The notes beneath the pieces are model-generated. The model was given only the letters and a program-made list of their open reading frames with translations. It was not told the DNA's origin and made no database searches. From Amphibiibacter pelophylacis (GTDB taxonomy: Bacteria > Pseudomonadota > Gammaproteobacteria > Burkholderiales > Burkholderiaceae_C), in contig NZ_JAWDIE010000007.1 in NCBI RefSeq assembly GCF_037688875.1, positions 62,001 through 126,000 of the forward strand: a stretch of DNA of 64,000 nt. Reading direction: 5' to 3'. Positions within the stretch are counted from its first letter, which is position 1, and every line of letters begins with the position of its first letter. Shown here piece after piece: positions 48,751-57,246 of this stretch. The translations under genes and the position numbers were made by a program.

Positions 48751-49656
48751 ATGACACCCCAAGAGCTCAAGAGCATCGTTTCGGATGGCCTGCTGTCCTT
48801 CCCCGTTACCGACTTTGACGCGCAGGGCGAATTCCGCCCGGACACCTACCGCGAACGTCTGGAGTGGCTGGCCCCTTACGGCGCAACGGCTCTGTTCGCC
48901 GCCGGTGGCACGGGCGAATTCTTCTCGCTAGCCCCCCAGGAATACGCCCGGGTCATCCGGACGGCCACAGACACCTGTCAAGGCAAAGTGCCGATTCTTG
49001 CCGGAGCCGGCGGCCCCACACGGGTGGCTATCTCTTACGCGCAGGAGGCGGAACGGCAGGGTGCTCAAGGCATTCTGCTGATGCCGCACTACCTGACCGA
49101 AGCCTCGCAGGAAGGGATCGTCAACCACGCAGAGCAGGTCTGCCGCTCCGTCAAAATCGGGGTCATCATTTACAACCGGGCGAATTCCCGCCTGGGGGCA
49201 GATGCTCTGGAACAGCTGGCTGAACGCTGCCCGAACCTGATCGGGTTCAAGGACGGGGTCGGTGACATCGAAGCCATGGTCACCATCCGTCGCCGTCTGG
49301 GTGACCGCTTCTCGTATCTGGGAGGCCTGCCCACCGCCGAGGTTTACGCAGCCGCTTACCGGGCATTGGGTGTTCCGGTGTATTCATCGGCGGTCTTCAA
49401 CTTCATTCCCGCCACCGCGATGCGGTTTTATCGGGCGCTGGCCAGCGGTGATATGGACACGTGCAACGATCTGATCGATCGCTTCTTCCTGCCCTATCTC
49501 AGCATCCGCAACCGTTGCGCCGGCTACGCAGTGAGCATCGTCAAGGCAGGGGCAAAAATCGCCGGGCACGATGCCGGCCCGGTGCGAACACCGCTCACCG
49601 ATCTCACAGGTGAAGAAACCGAAATGCTGGCGACCCTGATGAAAGATTTCGACTGA
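48751..49656 (+). CDS. kdgD: 5-dehydro-4-deoxyglucarate dehydratase KdgD
   Basis: It converts 5-keto-4-deoxyglucarate by dehydration and decarboxylation to 2-oxoglutarate semialdehyde. It is a 301-residue DapA/NAL superfamily barrel, with the Schiff-base lysine Lys167 in LIGFKDGVGD, Tyr141 in IIYNRANSR and the start MTPQELKSIVSDGLLSFPVT that is typical of KdgD. The ribosome-binding site is TGGAGATCCC. It is followed directly by the semialdehyde dehydrogenase. Confidence 0.95.
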   Translation: MTPQELKSIVSDGLLSFPVTDFDAQGEFRPDTYRERLEWLAPYGATALFAAGGTGEFFSLAPQEYARVIRTATDTCQGKVPILAGAGGPTRVAISYAQEAERQGAQGILLMPHYLTEASQEGIVNHAEQVCRSVKIGVIIYNRANSRLGADALEQLAERCPNLIGFKDGVGDIEAMVTIRRRLGDRFSYLGGLPTAEVYAAAYRALGVPVYSSAVFNFIPATAMRFYRALASGDMDTCNDLIDRFFLPYLSIRNRCAGYAVSIVKAGAKIAGHDAGPVRTPLTDLTGEETEMLATLMKDFD

Positions 49657-49674
49657 ATGAGCAAGGAACCGCAA

Positions 49675-51264
49675 ATGAGCACCCTCACCGGCCAGCAGCT
49701 GCTGGGATGCGAATGCCAGGATGGGCTTGAGCCCCGCTTTCAGGCGTTCAACCCAGCCACAGGCCAGCACTTCGGCCCAGGATTCTCCCAAGCCAGCGCG
49801 GCGCAGATTGCGACAGCAGCCCACATGGCCGAGGCGGCTTTTGATGATTATCGTCAGCGCCCCATTCAGGACCGGGCCGCATTTCTCGAATGCATCGCAA
49901 GCAACATTGACGAGCTGGGGGAAGAGCTGACCCTGCGCGCCGAAGTAGAAACCGCGCTGCCGGCCGCGCGGCTCACCGGAGAGCGCGGCCGTACTGTGGG
50001 CCAGCTCAGGTTGTTTGCCCGCGTATTGCGTGATGGCGACTGGCAGACACTGGCCGTCGATCCGGCACAGACACAGCGTGCACCTGCACCGCGGTCAGAC
50101 CTGCGACTGCGCCAGATTCCGCTGGGTCCTGTGGCCGTTTTTGGGGCCAGCAACTTTCCACTGGCCTTTTCGGTGGCGGGCGGAGACACCGCCTCCGCCT
50201 TAGCGGCTGGCTGCCCTGTAGTGATCAAAGGGCATCCTGCGCATCCAGGCACCTCGGAACTCGTGGGACGGGCCATCCAGCGGGCAGTCCGGGACTGCGG
50301 CATGCCGACGGGGGTTTTCTCACTGCTCCAGGGCAATGGCAATGGGCTGGGAGCAGCGCTGGTGCAGCATCCGGCCATCCAGGCCGTCGGCTTTACCGGG
50401 TCACGCCAGGGCGGCCTCGCCCTGCTGAACCTGGCTCAGAGCCGACCGCAGCCGATTCCGGTTTACGCGGAAATGAGCGCCATCAACCCGGTCTTCATGC
50501 TACCCGGAGCACTGCAGCACAGTGCCGACGCACTGGGAGCGGCGTTTGTGGAGTCCCTGATCTTGGGCGCAGGCCAGTTCTGCACCAACCCGGGGGTTGT
50601 TCTGGGTCTGCGCGGCGCAGACTGGGACCGTTTCTGTGCCTCAGCAGCGCAGATTCTGAACAGCAAAAGTGCAGCCACCCAACTGACAGCGGGCATACAT
50701 GGCGCTTATGTGAAAGGGGTGAGCAGCCTTTGCAGCCAGGACGGCGTGACTGTGCTGGCGCAGGGCAACGATGCAGAAGGCTCGTGTCAGGCTCGCCCAG
50801 TCCTGCTGCTGGCTGATGCCGCCACATTTGCCGGGAATCCAGCGCTGAGTGCCGAGGTGTTTGGCCCATGCTCCCTGCTGCTGACCTGCGAGGATGTCGA
50901 CGAAATGCTGGCTCTCGCCCGCGGCCTCGAAGGGCAGCTGACAGCAACACTGCACCTGCAGACACCCCAGGATAATGCTCTGGCATCACGGCTGCTGCCA
51001 ATTCTGGAGCGCAAAGCGGGCCGCATCCTGGCGAATGGTTTTCCGACTGGGGTCGAGGTTTGTCACACCATGGTTCACGGTGGCCCCTGGCCTGCAACCT
51101 CGGATTCACGCAGCACTTCGGTGGGTGTTCGTGCGATCAACCGATTTTTGCGGCCGGTCTGCTACCAGGACATTCCGCAGGACCTGCTCCCGGAAAGTCT
51201 GCGCGATGTATCCCTGGCGCACACGACCCATCTTCTGGACGGTACTCTGAAAACAGCGGAATGA
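49675..51264 (+). CDS. 2-oxoglutarate (2,5-dioxovalerate) semialdehyde dehydrogenase
   Basis: It oxidises 2-oxoglutarate semialdehyde to 2-oxoglutarate and so feeds the uronate carbon into the TCA cycle. The 529-residue product has the aldehyde-dehydrogenase NAD region (PVAVFGASNFPLAFSVAGGD), the catalytic Glu in YAEMSAINPVFML and the catalytic Cys in GAGQFCTNPGVV. These are the forms seen in KGSADH rather than in betaine- or succinate-type enzymes. The start at 49675 is preferred over 49657, because it follows AAGGAACCGC. It is in an operon with kdgD. Confidence 0.92.
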   Translation: MSTLTGQQLLGCECQDGLEPRFQAFNPATGQHFGPGFSQASAAQIATAAHMAEAAFDDYRQRPIQDRAAFLECIASNIDELGEELTLRAEVETALPAARLTGERGRTVGQLRLFARVLRDGDWQTLAVDPAQTQRAPAPRSDLRLRQIPLGPVAVFGASNFPLAFSVAGGDTASALAAGCPVVIKGHPAHPGTSELVGRAIQRAVRDCGMPTGVFSLLQGNGNGLGAALVQHPAIQAVGFTGSRQGGLALLNLAQSRPQPIPVYAEMSAINPVFMLPGALQHSADALGAAFVESLILGAGQFCTNPGVVLGLRGADWDRFCASAAQILNSKSAATQLTAGIHGAYVKGVSSLCSQDGVTVLAQGNDAEGSCQARPVLLLADAATFAGNPALSAEVFGPCSLLLTCEDVDEMLALARGLEGQLTATLHLQTPQDNALASRLLPILERKAGRILANGFPTGVEVCHTMVHGGPWPATSDSRSTSVGVRAINRFLRPVCYQDIPQDLLPESLRDVSLAHTTHLLDGTLKTAE

Positions 51265-51281
51265 GGAGAATGGAAAGAAAA

Positions 51282-51320
51282 CCCACTTCGTGCCCCCAAG
51301 TTTAGGGCGGCCGAAGTGGG
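51282..51320. terminator. Inverted repeat between converging uronate operons
   Basis: CCCACTTCG pairs with CGAAGTGGG over a 21-base loop in the 57-base gap between the semialdehyde dehydrogenase and uronate dehydrogenase genes. There is an A run before the first arm, which gives T residues on the minus strand, so termination of the minus operon is plausible. No U run follows on the plus strand. Confidence 0.6.
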
Positions 51321-51321
51321 A

Positions 51322-52110
51322 TCAGGGCCGGATATCCTGGGTGACGAAACTGCCCCCCTGATAGCGCTGGGCGACCGGATCCAGCGGGTTGGGTTGCAGC
51401 AGCAGATCGGCGGCGTAGGTCTCGGCGTTGTCCTGAGGCCAATAGCCTATGGCTCTGGCTGCTTCGCTGTTGTCCCAGTAAGACCGTGTGTTCGCGGAAA
51501 TGCCCCAGACCACTTGAAAACCCACATCCGGCGCCTGCACGGCACAATCCATCAGCCGGACGAAGTCATCGTGTGACAGCCACGTGCTCAGATGACGGAA
51601 TTCGGTGGGCTGTGCCAGGCAACTACCAATGCGGACAGCCACTGTTTCAACGCCATGCTTGTCCCAATACATACGACCAATGCCTTCGCCCCACATTTTG
51701 GACAGACCATACCAGCCATCAGGCCGAAAATCACAGCCGGGCCGTAGGTAGCGTCCCACACCATGCATCCCAACAGCATGATTGGAGCTGGCAAAAACGA
51801 TGCGGCGCACGCCATGCCGCCGCGCTCCTTCGTAAATCTGGACCAGAGCCAGCAGATTGTTATCGATCAATTCGGTCAGGGGCCGCTCGACGCTGGTTCC
51901 GGCCAAGTGAATCAGGGCATGCACACCTTCCAGTAAAGTATCGACAACCGCAGCATCGCGCAGATCCCCCACAGCCGAAGGCTGCAAACCTTCAGGCAGG
52001 CTGTATTCACGGAAAACTCCCGGCCTCACCGTGTACCCAAGCAAAGGCAGACGCGCAGCCAAAATCTGCCCAATCTGACCTTCTGCCCCTGACAGCGCAA
52101 TAATGCTCAT
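51322..52110 (-). CDS. udh: Uronate dehydrogenase (NAD-dependent)
   Basis: It oxidises D-galacturonate or D-glucuronate to the aldarolactone. The 262-residue short-chain/extended-type protein has an N-terminal dinucleotide motif (LSGAEGQIGQ), active-site serine in ASSNHAVGM (about 108-112) and the Tyr134-x3-Lys138 pair in WYGLSK. The size and the SSNH motif are those of Agrobacterium-type Udh rather than of sugar epimerases. It is last in the ABC-transporter operon, 21 bases after the lactonase. Confidence 0.92.
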   Translation of the reverse strand: MSIIALSGAEGQIGQILAARLPLLGYTVRPGVFREYSLPEGLQPSAVGDLRDAAVVDTLLEGVHALIHLAGTSVERPLTELIDNNLLALVQIYEGARRHGVRRIVFASSNHAVGMHGVGRYLRPGCDFRPDGWYGLSKMWGEGIGRMYWDKHGVETVAVRIGSCLAQPTEFRHLSTWLSHDDFVRLMDCAVQAPDVGFQVVWGISANTRSYWDNSEAARAIGYWPQDNAETYAADLLLQPNPLDPVAQRYQGGSFVTQDIRP

Positions 52111-52131
52111 TGACTGACTTTCATCTGTATA

Positions 52132-53019
52132 TCAAGGCCGCCAGGCAGACACAGGAACACCGGGCACATCAACCGTCATCGCCAGAGTAGCCCCGGCCAG
52201 TGGCGTTCCAGGTAGGATATCTGGCGGGACTTCAGCTCGCAGCGTCGTGATAAACAGGGTTTTGCCCCCGTCACCCCCAAAACAGGGCATGGTCGGGTGA
52301 CTGACAGGGAGCACACCGAAATCCATCAATCGCCCGTCAGGATCAAACCGGTTGATCCGACCCGCACTGACGCCGCAACTCCAGTAACAGCCTTCCGCAT
52401 CAACTGCCGCACCGTCGGGCCGCCCCCACTGAGGCAGATAATCGATCCACTCCTGAGCAGGCCCAACAGCGCCAGTTTCAACATCATAGGAATGGCGCCA
52501 GACCTTGGCCCAGCGCGAATCAGAGTGGTACATCCAGCGCCCATCAGGACTCCAGGCCAAGCCATTAGACACCTTCAGACCGGACTTAACCCAGCGGTAA
52601 TGATGCCCCGATCCGATCGCATAAAGGGATGCGACAGGCTGTTTGTCCGGCGCATCATCCATGGTGCCGACAAAGAAGCGGCCGTCGGGCGAAACTTTTC
52701 CATCGTTGTACCGGTTTCCGGGTCGATGAACCTCAGGGTGGGTCAACAGGCTGAGATTGCCATTCTGCGGATCAAAGCGATGAATGCCCGATTTCAAAGC
52801 CACCACCAGCCCTCCACCGTCAACCAACCCTAGACTGCCTGGCGCTGCTGGCATATCCCAGAAACGCGACTGCCCTTCGAGAGCACTCCAGCAATGAATC
52901 CTCATACCCAGGATATCAACCCAGTATAGACTGCGCTCGGCAGATGACCAGACAGGAGACTCGCCAAGAGCACAGAGCGGCGCGTCAAGCACATAGAGAT
53001 CACGCAGGGACAGCGCCAT
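52132..53019 (-). CDS. SMP-30/gluconolactonase family lactonase
   Basis: Expected to hydrolyse the galactaro- or glucarolactone made by uronate dehydrogenase to the free aldarate. The 295-residue product from 53019 has the six-bladed propeller motifs LGESPVWSSAERSLYWVDI (metal Glu), YNDGKVSPDGRFFVGTMD (metal Asn/Asp) and SNGLAWSPDGRWMYHSDS (metal Asn and Asp). The start at 53019 follows AAAGGTCTCCG; an earlier in-frame start at 53064 overlaps the permease gene. It is 22 bases after that gene. Confidence 0.9.
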   Translation of the reverse strand: MALSLRDLYVLDAPLCALGESPVWSSAERSLYWVDILGMRIHCWSALEGQSRFWDMPAAPGSLGLVDGGGLVVALKSGIHRFDPQNGNLSLLTHPEVHRPGNRYNDGKVSPDGRFFVGTMDDAPDKQPVASLYAIGSGHHYRWVKSGLKVSNGLAWSPDGRWMYHSDSRWAKVWRHSYDVETGAVGPAQEWIDYLPQWGRPDGAAVDAEGCYWSCGVSAGRINRFDPDGRLMDFGVLPVSHPTMPCFGGDGGKTLFITTLRAEVPPDILPGTPLAGATLAMTVDVPGVPVSAWRP

Positions 53020-53041
53020 ACTCGGAGACCTTTCCGAATTA

Positions 53042-53887
53042 TTACCGGGGAGCAGCTTTGACACGGCTGACCAGTTGGGTCGGACTGACGAACTGCAAAG
53101 CGATGACCACCCAAATCAGAGTCACTCCCATATAAATGATGGCCATTGCATCGATAGACTGCGATGCACGCACACCCGGAGCAAAAACCGCATAATAAAG
53201 AGCAACCACCAAAGTCTGGGTATCAGGCCCTGCCGTAAAATAAGTCAACTCAAACAACCCTATCGTACGAACCAGAACCAGAAGTCCTGCAGCCAGAATA
53301 CCCGGCATGAGCAGTGGCAGCAACACATGACGAAAATACTGCCGCGTATTAGCGCCAAAAATCCGTGCAGCAGACTCCAGATTAGGATCCAGCTGCTCGA
53401 TAAAAGGCATCATGACGAGAATAACAAATGGCAAAGCAGGTACAAGGTTGGCCAGAATGACCCCCCATAAAGTTCCCGCCAGATGAAACTGATACATTAC
53501 CGTCGCCATGGGAATTCCGTAAGTAACAGGCGGGATCATCATGGGCAAAAGAATAACCAGAACGATCCACCGCTTGCCCGGAAAATCCACGCGGGCCAAG
53601 GCATAAGCCGCAGGAACTCCTAATGCAATAGCCAAAAGTACAACGGCAGCGACAACATAAAACGTCACTTTCATGACAGGGCCAAGCTGAAACTCATCCC
53701 ACGCCCGCGAATACCAATCGAAGGTGAAGCCCTGCGGCAGCAGGGTATCAAACCACCTCGTGGCCAATGAATTAACCAAAACGGTGGATATCATCAAAAC
53801 GACGTTGATGAGAAAGAAAACCATCAAAGCCCAAAGAAACGCATTCCACAACCGAGGCATGACAGGCGATCGCATAGTATGGTTCAT
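53042..53887 (-). CDS. ABC transporter permease (PotC/AfuB type), uronate operon
   Basis: A 281-residue inner-membrane permease with six predicted segments and the EAA-loop motif ESAARIFGANTRQYFRHVLLP. It is of the spermidine/putrescine and iron(III) importer group. Its start overlaps the stop of the first permease (ATGA), so both are made together. Codon use is AT-rich like the rest of the operon. Confidence 0.9.
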   Translation of the reverse strand: MNHTMRSPVMPRLWNAFLWALMVFFLINVVLMISTVLVNSLATRWFDTLLPQGFTFDWYSRAWDEFQLGPVMKVTFYVVAAVVLLAIALGVPAAYALARVDFPGKRWIVLVILLPMMIPPVTYGIPMATVMYQFHLAGTLWGVILANLVPALPFVILVMMPFIEQLDPNLESAARIFGANTRQYFRHVLLPLLMPGILAAGLLVLVRTIGLFELTYFTAGPDTQTLVVALYYAVFAPGVRASQSIDAMAIIYMGVTLIWVVIALQFVSPTQLVSRVKAAPR

Positions 53888-54753
53888 CCTTTGCCCCCAG
53901 TCACCGGACCCGTGTAAAATAGTTTACGCAAAGCCATAATCAACAGAACAGAAGCCAGCTGTACACAGCCCATAATCATGGCAATTGCGGAAGCCATGCT
54001 GTAATCATAATTCTCAAAAGCCGCTTCTGACGCAGCAATCGACATCACCCGTGTAGCACCTGCCGGCACGCCCAGAAGAACTGCGGAAGGGAACACCGAG
54101 AAGGCTTGAACAAAGGACAGGCTGGCCGCCATGGTGAGACCCGGCATCAGTAAAGGCAGATAAATGGTACGAAACTGCTGCCATGGGTTTGCACCGAGCG
54201 TACCTGCAGCGCGGGCCAACACGGGATCGATCCCCGTGATATATGAAAGAACCAGCAGAAAAGCAAATGGGAACCCAGAAATCACAAGAGAAATCAGAAC
54301 ACTCCAGTAGTTATGGGTCAAACGAACTTCCTGGCTGTAAATGCCTGTCCAATGAACGAACTGAGTGAACCAACCGTGGGGGGAGAAGTACCCCAGCATT
54401 CCGTTAGCAATCAGAACCGTGCCCAGCGTCACTGGAATCACAAGGATTGTTGTCACCCACTTTTGCCAACGTGAGCTGTGGCGCAACGCATAAGCGATAG
54501 GAATCGCACCTATTACATTGATCAGCGTTGCGGGAATAGCAAGTTCTAGCGTAACCCAGATGGTTCCGAGTTGACGCGGTGTAGCAAAAAATTGTTGATA
54601 GTTGCTCCAGAACGTGCCCCCCTCCATGGGTGAAAAAGAAATGTATACCCCATAAAGAAAAGGGTAAACAAACAGTAAGACGATGCCCGTAAAAGCCGGG
54701 GCAACCAGCCAGCCACGGCGGTCTGTCGGGGGACGTGCAGCCGAAGCGTTCAT
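53884..54753 (-). CDS. ABC transporter permease (PotB/AfuB type), uronate operon
   Basis: A 289-residue permease starting MNASAARPPTDRRGWLVAPA, with six membrane segments and the EAA loop ARAAGTLGANPWQQFRTIYL. It pairs with the following permease to form the channel. It starts four bases after the ATPase stop. A longer start at 54849 (TTG) overlaps the ATPase and is rejected. The substrate is inferred as an uronate from the operon, since the family itself takes up polyamines, iron, sugar phosphates and others. Confidence 0.9.
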   Translation of the reverse strand: MNASAARPPTDRRGWLVAPAFTGIVLLFVYPFLYGVYISFSPMEGGTFWSNYQQFFATPRQLGTIWVTLELAIPATLINVIGAIPIAYALRHSSRWQKWVTTILVIPVTLGTVLIANGMLGYFSPHGWFTQFVHWTGIYSQEVRLTHNYWSVLISLVISGFPFAFLLVLSYITGIDPVLARAAGTLGANPWQQFRTIYLPLLMPGLTMAASLSFVQAFSVFPSAVLLGVPAGATRVMSIAASEAAFENYDYSMASAIAMIMGCVQLASVLLIMALRKLFYTGPVTGGKG

Positions 54754-54757
54754 GACG

Positions 54758-55852
54758 TCAGCCCTCCTCGGAATAAACAAGCGCTCTTGCTGAAGGCACC
54801 GAAATATGCAAATGCTGGCCCACATGGTAGTGCCCCTGCATTCGGGCAAACAGAGGACCAGATGCGGTATTCAGACTCAAAAGTGACTCGCGTCCACCGT
54901 ATTCCATGGCCTTCACTTCCGCAGGTACCGCACCGTTGGCCTGAGCCGAAACCGGAATAATATCCTCAGGGCGTAGCGCAATATGTACAGCCCTTCTCTC
55001 AGGCAATGACAGACCTCTTGGAACCGAGCCTTGCCAGACGAGCCCACCCACCTGCACCGCCACTTGCCCAGTTGCATTCGTCAGTTGGAGCTCTCCCTTC
55101 AAAACATTGCGATATCCCATAAATCGGGCCACATGCAGGTTAGTCGGCTGCTCGTAAACCTCTTCCGGCGTACCAACTTGCTGAACCACTCCCTCCTTCA
55201 TCACCACGATACGATCAGCCATCGACAGGGCTTCGTCCTGATCATGTGTCACATAGATTGTGGTCCGCCCTAGTTGGGTATGAATCCGCCGGATTTCAGC
55301 ACGCATCTCGATGCGCAGCCGTGTATCCAGATTGGACAATGGCTCGTCCATCAGAATGAGCGGTGGCTCAATAACAATTGCGCGGGCAATAGCAACTCGC
55401 TGCTGCTGCCCTCCGGACAACTGGCCCGGCAGCTTGGTTTCATGCCCAGTCAACTGAACCAGCTCAAGAGCTAACATAGCTCGGCGCCGTATTTCAGACC
55501 TGTCCACGCCACGCATGCGAAGGCCAAAGCCCACATTATCAAGCACTGTCATATGGGGAAAAAGCGCATAGCTCTGAAAGACCATGCCGAACCCCCGCTG
55601 CTCTGACGGTAGCACATCAATTCTACGGTCGTCTAGCCATATTCCACCACCCGTCAGTGGAATAAGCCCAGCCAGTGAATTCAGCGCAGTCGATTTACCA
55701 CAGCCGGAGGGACCCAGCAGCGCAATAAATTCCCCCCCCTGAATCGTGAGGTTCAGATTATTCAGTGCGTTGACGCGTCGCCCCTCCGGAGACAAGAAGC
55801 TCTGGCATACGTTTTCCAAACGCAACTGCGCGAAAGAAGCTGGTGCGGTCAT
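54758..55852 (-). CDS. ABC transporter ATP-binding protein (PotA/UgpC-like), uronate operon
   Basis: The 364-residue nucleotide-binding subunit has Walker A GPSGCGKST, the ABC signature LSGGQQQRVAIARA, Walker B ILMDEPLSNLD and the switch His in VTHDQDEAL. A C-terminal TOBE domain (HIALRPEDIIPV) follows. The start at 55852 overlaps the binding-protein stop (ATGA). The ATPase type is that of sugar and spermidine importers. Confidence 0.93.
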   Translation of the reverse strand: MTAPASFAQLRLENVCQSFLSPEGRRVNALNNLNLTIQGGEFIALLGPSGCGKSTALNSLAGLIPLTGGGIWLDDRRIDVLPSEQRGFGMVFQSYALFPHMTVLDNVGFGLRMRGVDRSEIRRRAMLALELVQLTGHETKLPGQLSGGQQQRVAIARAIVIEPPLILMDEPLSNLDTRLRIEMRAEIRRIHTQLGRTTIYVTHDQDEALSMADRIVVMKEGVVQQVGTPEEVYEQPTNLHVARFMGYRNVLKGELQLTNATGQVAVQVGGLVWQGSVPRGLSLPERRAVHIALRPEDIIPVSAQANGAVPAEVKAMEYGGRESLLSLNTASGPLFARMQGHYHVGQHLHISVPSARALVYSEEG

Positions 55853-57000
55853 TTGGTCGAACCAATCTCTTGATCCCATTTCTGGAAAGCGGCCACCATA
55901 GCCTGCGCTTCCAGAGGTGTTTCATGTGGGAAGCTGGCAAACAGCCTTGCGTACTCAGGACGCCCAAATTTTTTAACAACTTCCTGACTTTTGGCTGGAG
56001 CCTGCTCAATGGTGACACCTTTCACCGCTGGGCCTGGATAAAAATAACCGTCATCAAATGTCATCGCCTGCTGTGCAGGTTCGAGCATGAAGTTCATCAT
56101 TTTGAAAAGCACTTCCTGCTTTTCTTTGGGCACGCCTTTGGGAATGGCCATGTAGTGCGCGTCATTGACCCAGCTAAAACTGTCAAAATTCTGAATCTTG
56201 AAGTTCGCTGGAACAACACCTAAGGCGCGCGGATTGATGTCCCAGCCTGTCACTGAAACCGTCATATCCCGTGAGCCTTCACCCAGCTCTTTCATGACTG
56301 CAGTCGTGCCGCCCGGATAGTAGGCAATGCAACTATTGAGCTCTTTGAGATACGCCCAAGTTTTATCCCAGCCTTTAATCGGGTCACGAGGATCCTTGTC
56401 CCCCAATGCATAAGGGAGTCCCATTAAAAAGGTACGCCCCGGACCAGAGTTTGCCGGACGGGCATACAGAAACCGGCCGGGGTTGGCCTTGCACCAAGAC
56501 AGCAGGGCCTGAGGTGTTTTAGGAACATCCTTGACTTTTTCCGGGTTGTACTCCAGTAAAGGTCCTGCTGGCATATAAGTCACCTCGATGGCTTGACCTT
56601 TGGCCAGCTCCTGCATTTTTCTCGGCCCGTCCGCATATTTTTCCATGAGTCCGGGAAAACTGGCATTTTGCTCAGGCAGCAATTTTTCCCACAACCCCTG
56701 CTGAATGCCTGCCGCGAGGGCGTCAGTGCCAGTAAGCACCAGATCGATATCAGCACGGCCTGCGGCCTGCATGGCTTTGAGCTTGCCAGGAAGCTGGGGG
56801 GCAGGCGAATTGGTGAAAGTGATCCGGGAGACCAGTTCAGGATGCTTGTCCCTGAACGCCTCGAAGGCTTTTTGCGTCAAGGCCAGATTCCCGGCCACAT
56901 CCACGATGTTGAGTGAAACGGGCGCAGCCATCGCGGACGTGACGCCCAAAGCAAGCACTGCTGCAAACACGCTGGACCGGATTTCGGGGATCAGTGACAT
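55849..57000 (-). CDS. Periplasmic substrate-binding protein of the uronate ABC importer
   Basis: A 383-residue family-1 extracellular solute-binding protein with a signal peptide (SSVFAAVLALGVTSAMAAPV). It resembles PotD/AfuA-type receptors (FEAFRDKHPELVSRITFTNS; DLVLTGTDALAAGIQQGLW). It is first in the six-gene operon that ends in the lactonase and uronate dehydrogenase, so the natural ligand is probably galacturonate or glucuronate, perhaps an oligomer. The operator at 57052 lies 52 bases upstream. Ligand identity is inferred from context only. Confidence 0.88.
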   Translation of the reverse strand: MSLIPEIRSSVFAAVLALGVTSAMAAPVSLNIVDVAGNLALTQKAFEAFRDKHPELVSRITFTNSPAPQLPGKLKAMQAAGRADIDLVLTGTDALAAGIQQGLWEKLLPEQNASFPGLMEKYADGPRKMQELAKGQAIEVTYMPAGPLLEYNPEKVKDVPKTPQALLSWCKANPGRFLYARPANSGPGRTFLMGLPYALGDKDPRDPIKGWDKTWAYLKELNSCIAYYPGGTTAVMKELGEGSRDMTVSVTGWDINPRALGVVPANFKIQNFDSFSWVNDAHYMAIPKGVPKEKQEVLFKMMNFMLEPAQQAMTFDDGYFYPGPAVKGVTIEQAPAKSQEVVKKFGRPEYARLFASFPHETPLEAQAMVAAFQKWDQEIGSTK

Positions 57001-57051
57001 AGTATGTCTCCTAGTCTGCTTATTAACTTTAAATTTCGCTATTTTTTAGCG

Positions 57052-57063
57052 TTGTATGATGTC
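57052..57063 (+). promoter_or_regulatory. Candidate GntR operator before the ABC-udh operon
   Basis: TTGTATGATGTC on the plus strand, identical to the kdgD site, 52-63 bases upstream of the binding-protein start (which is on the minus strand). A further 13-base match to the kdgD leader, GTAGTTTCCCTGG, lies at 57097-57109. Confidence 0.75.
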
Positions 57064-57246
57064 TTACTTTATTTGATCTTCTCTCAATTTTCATTGGTAG
57101 TTTCCCTGGAGAGACAGCACGAGATCTGGCCGTAGCGAGGAAACAGCGGCGCCAGCACTGCGTACAGACTCCCTCACAGCCTGGCCACCCCACCCTGAAT
57201 CGCCCTATCATTCCCCCCATTGATCCCGCACCCTCTGGAGCCCCCG

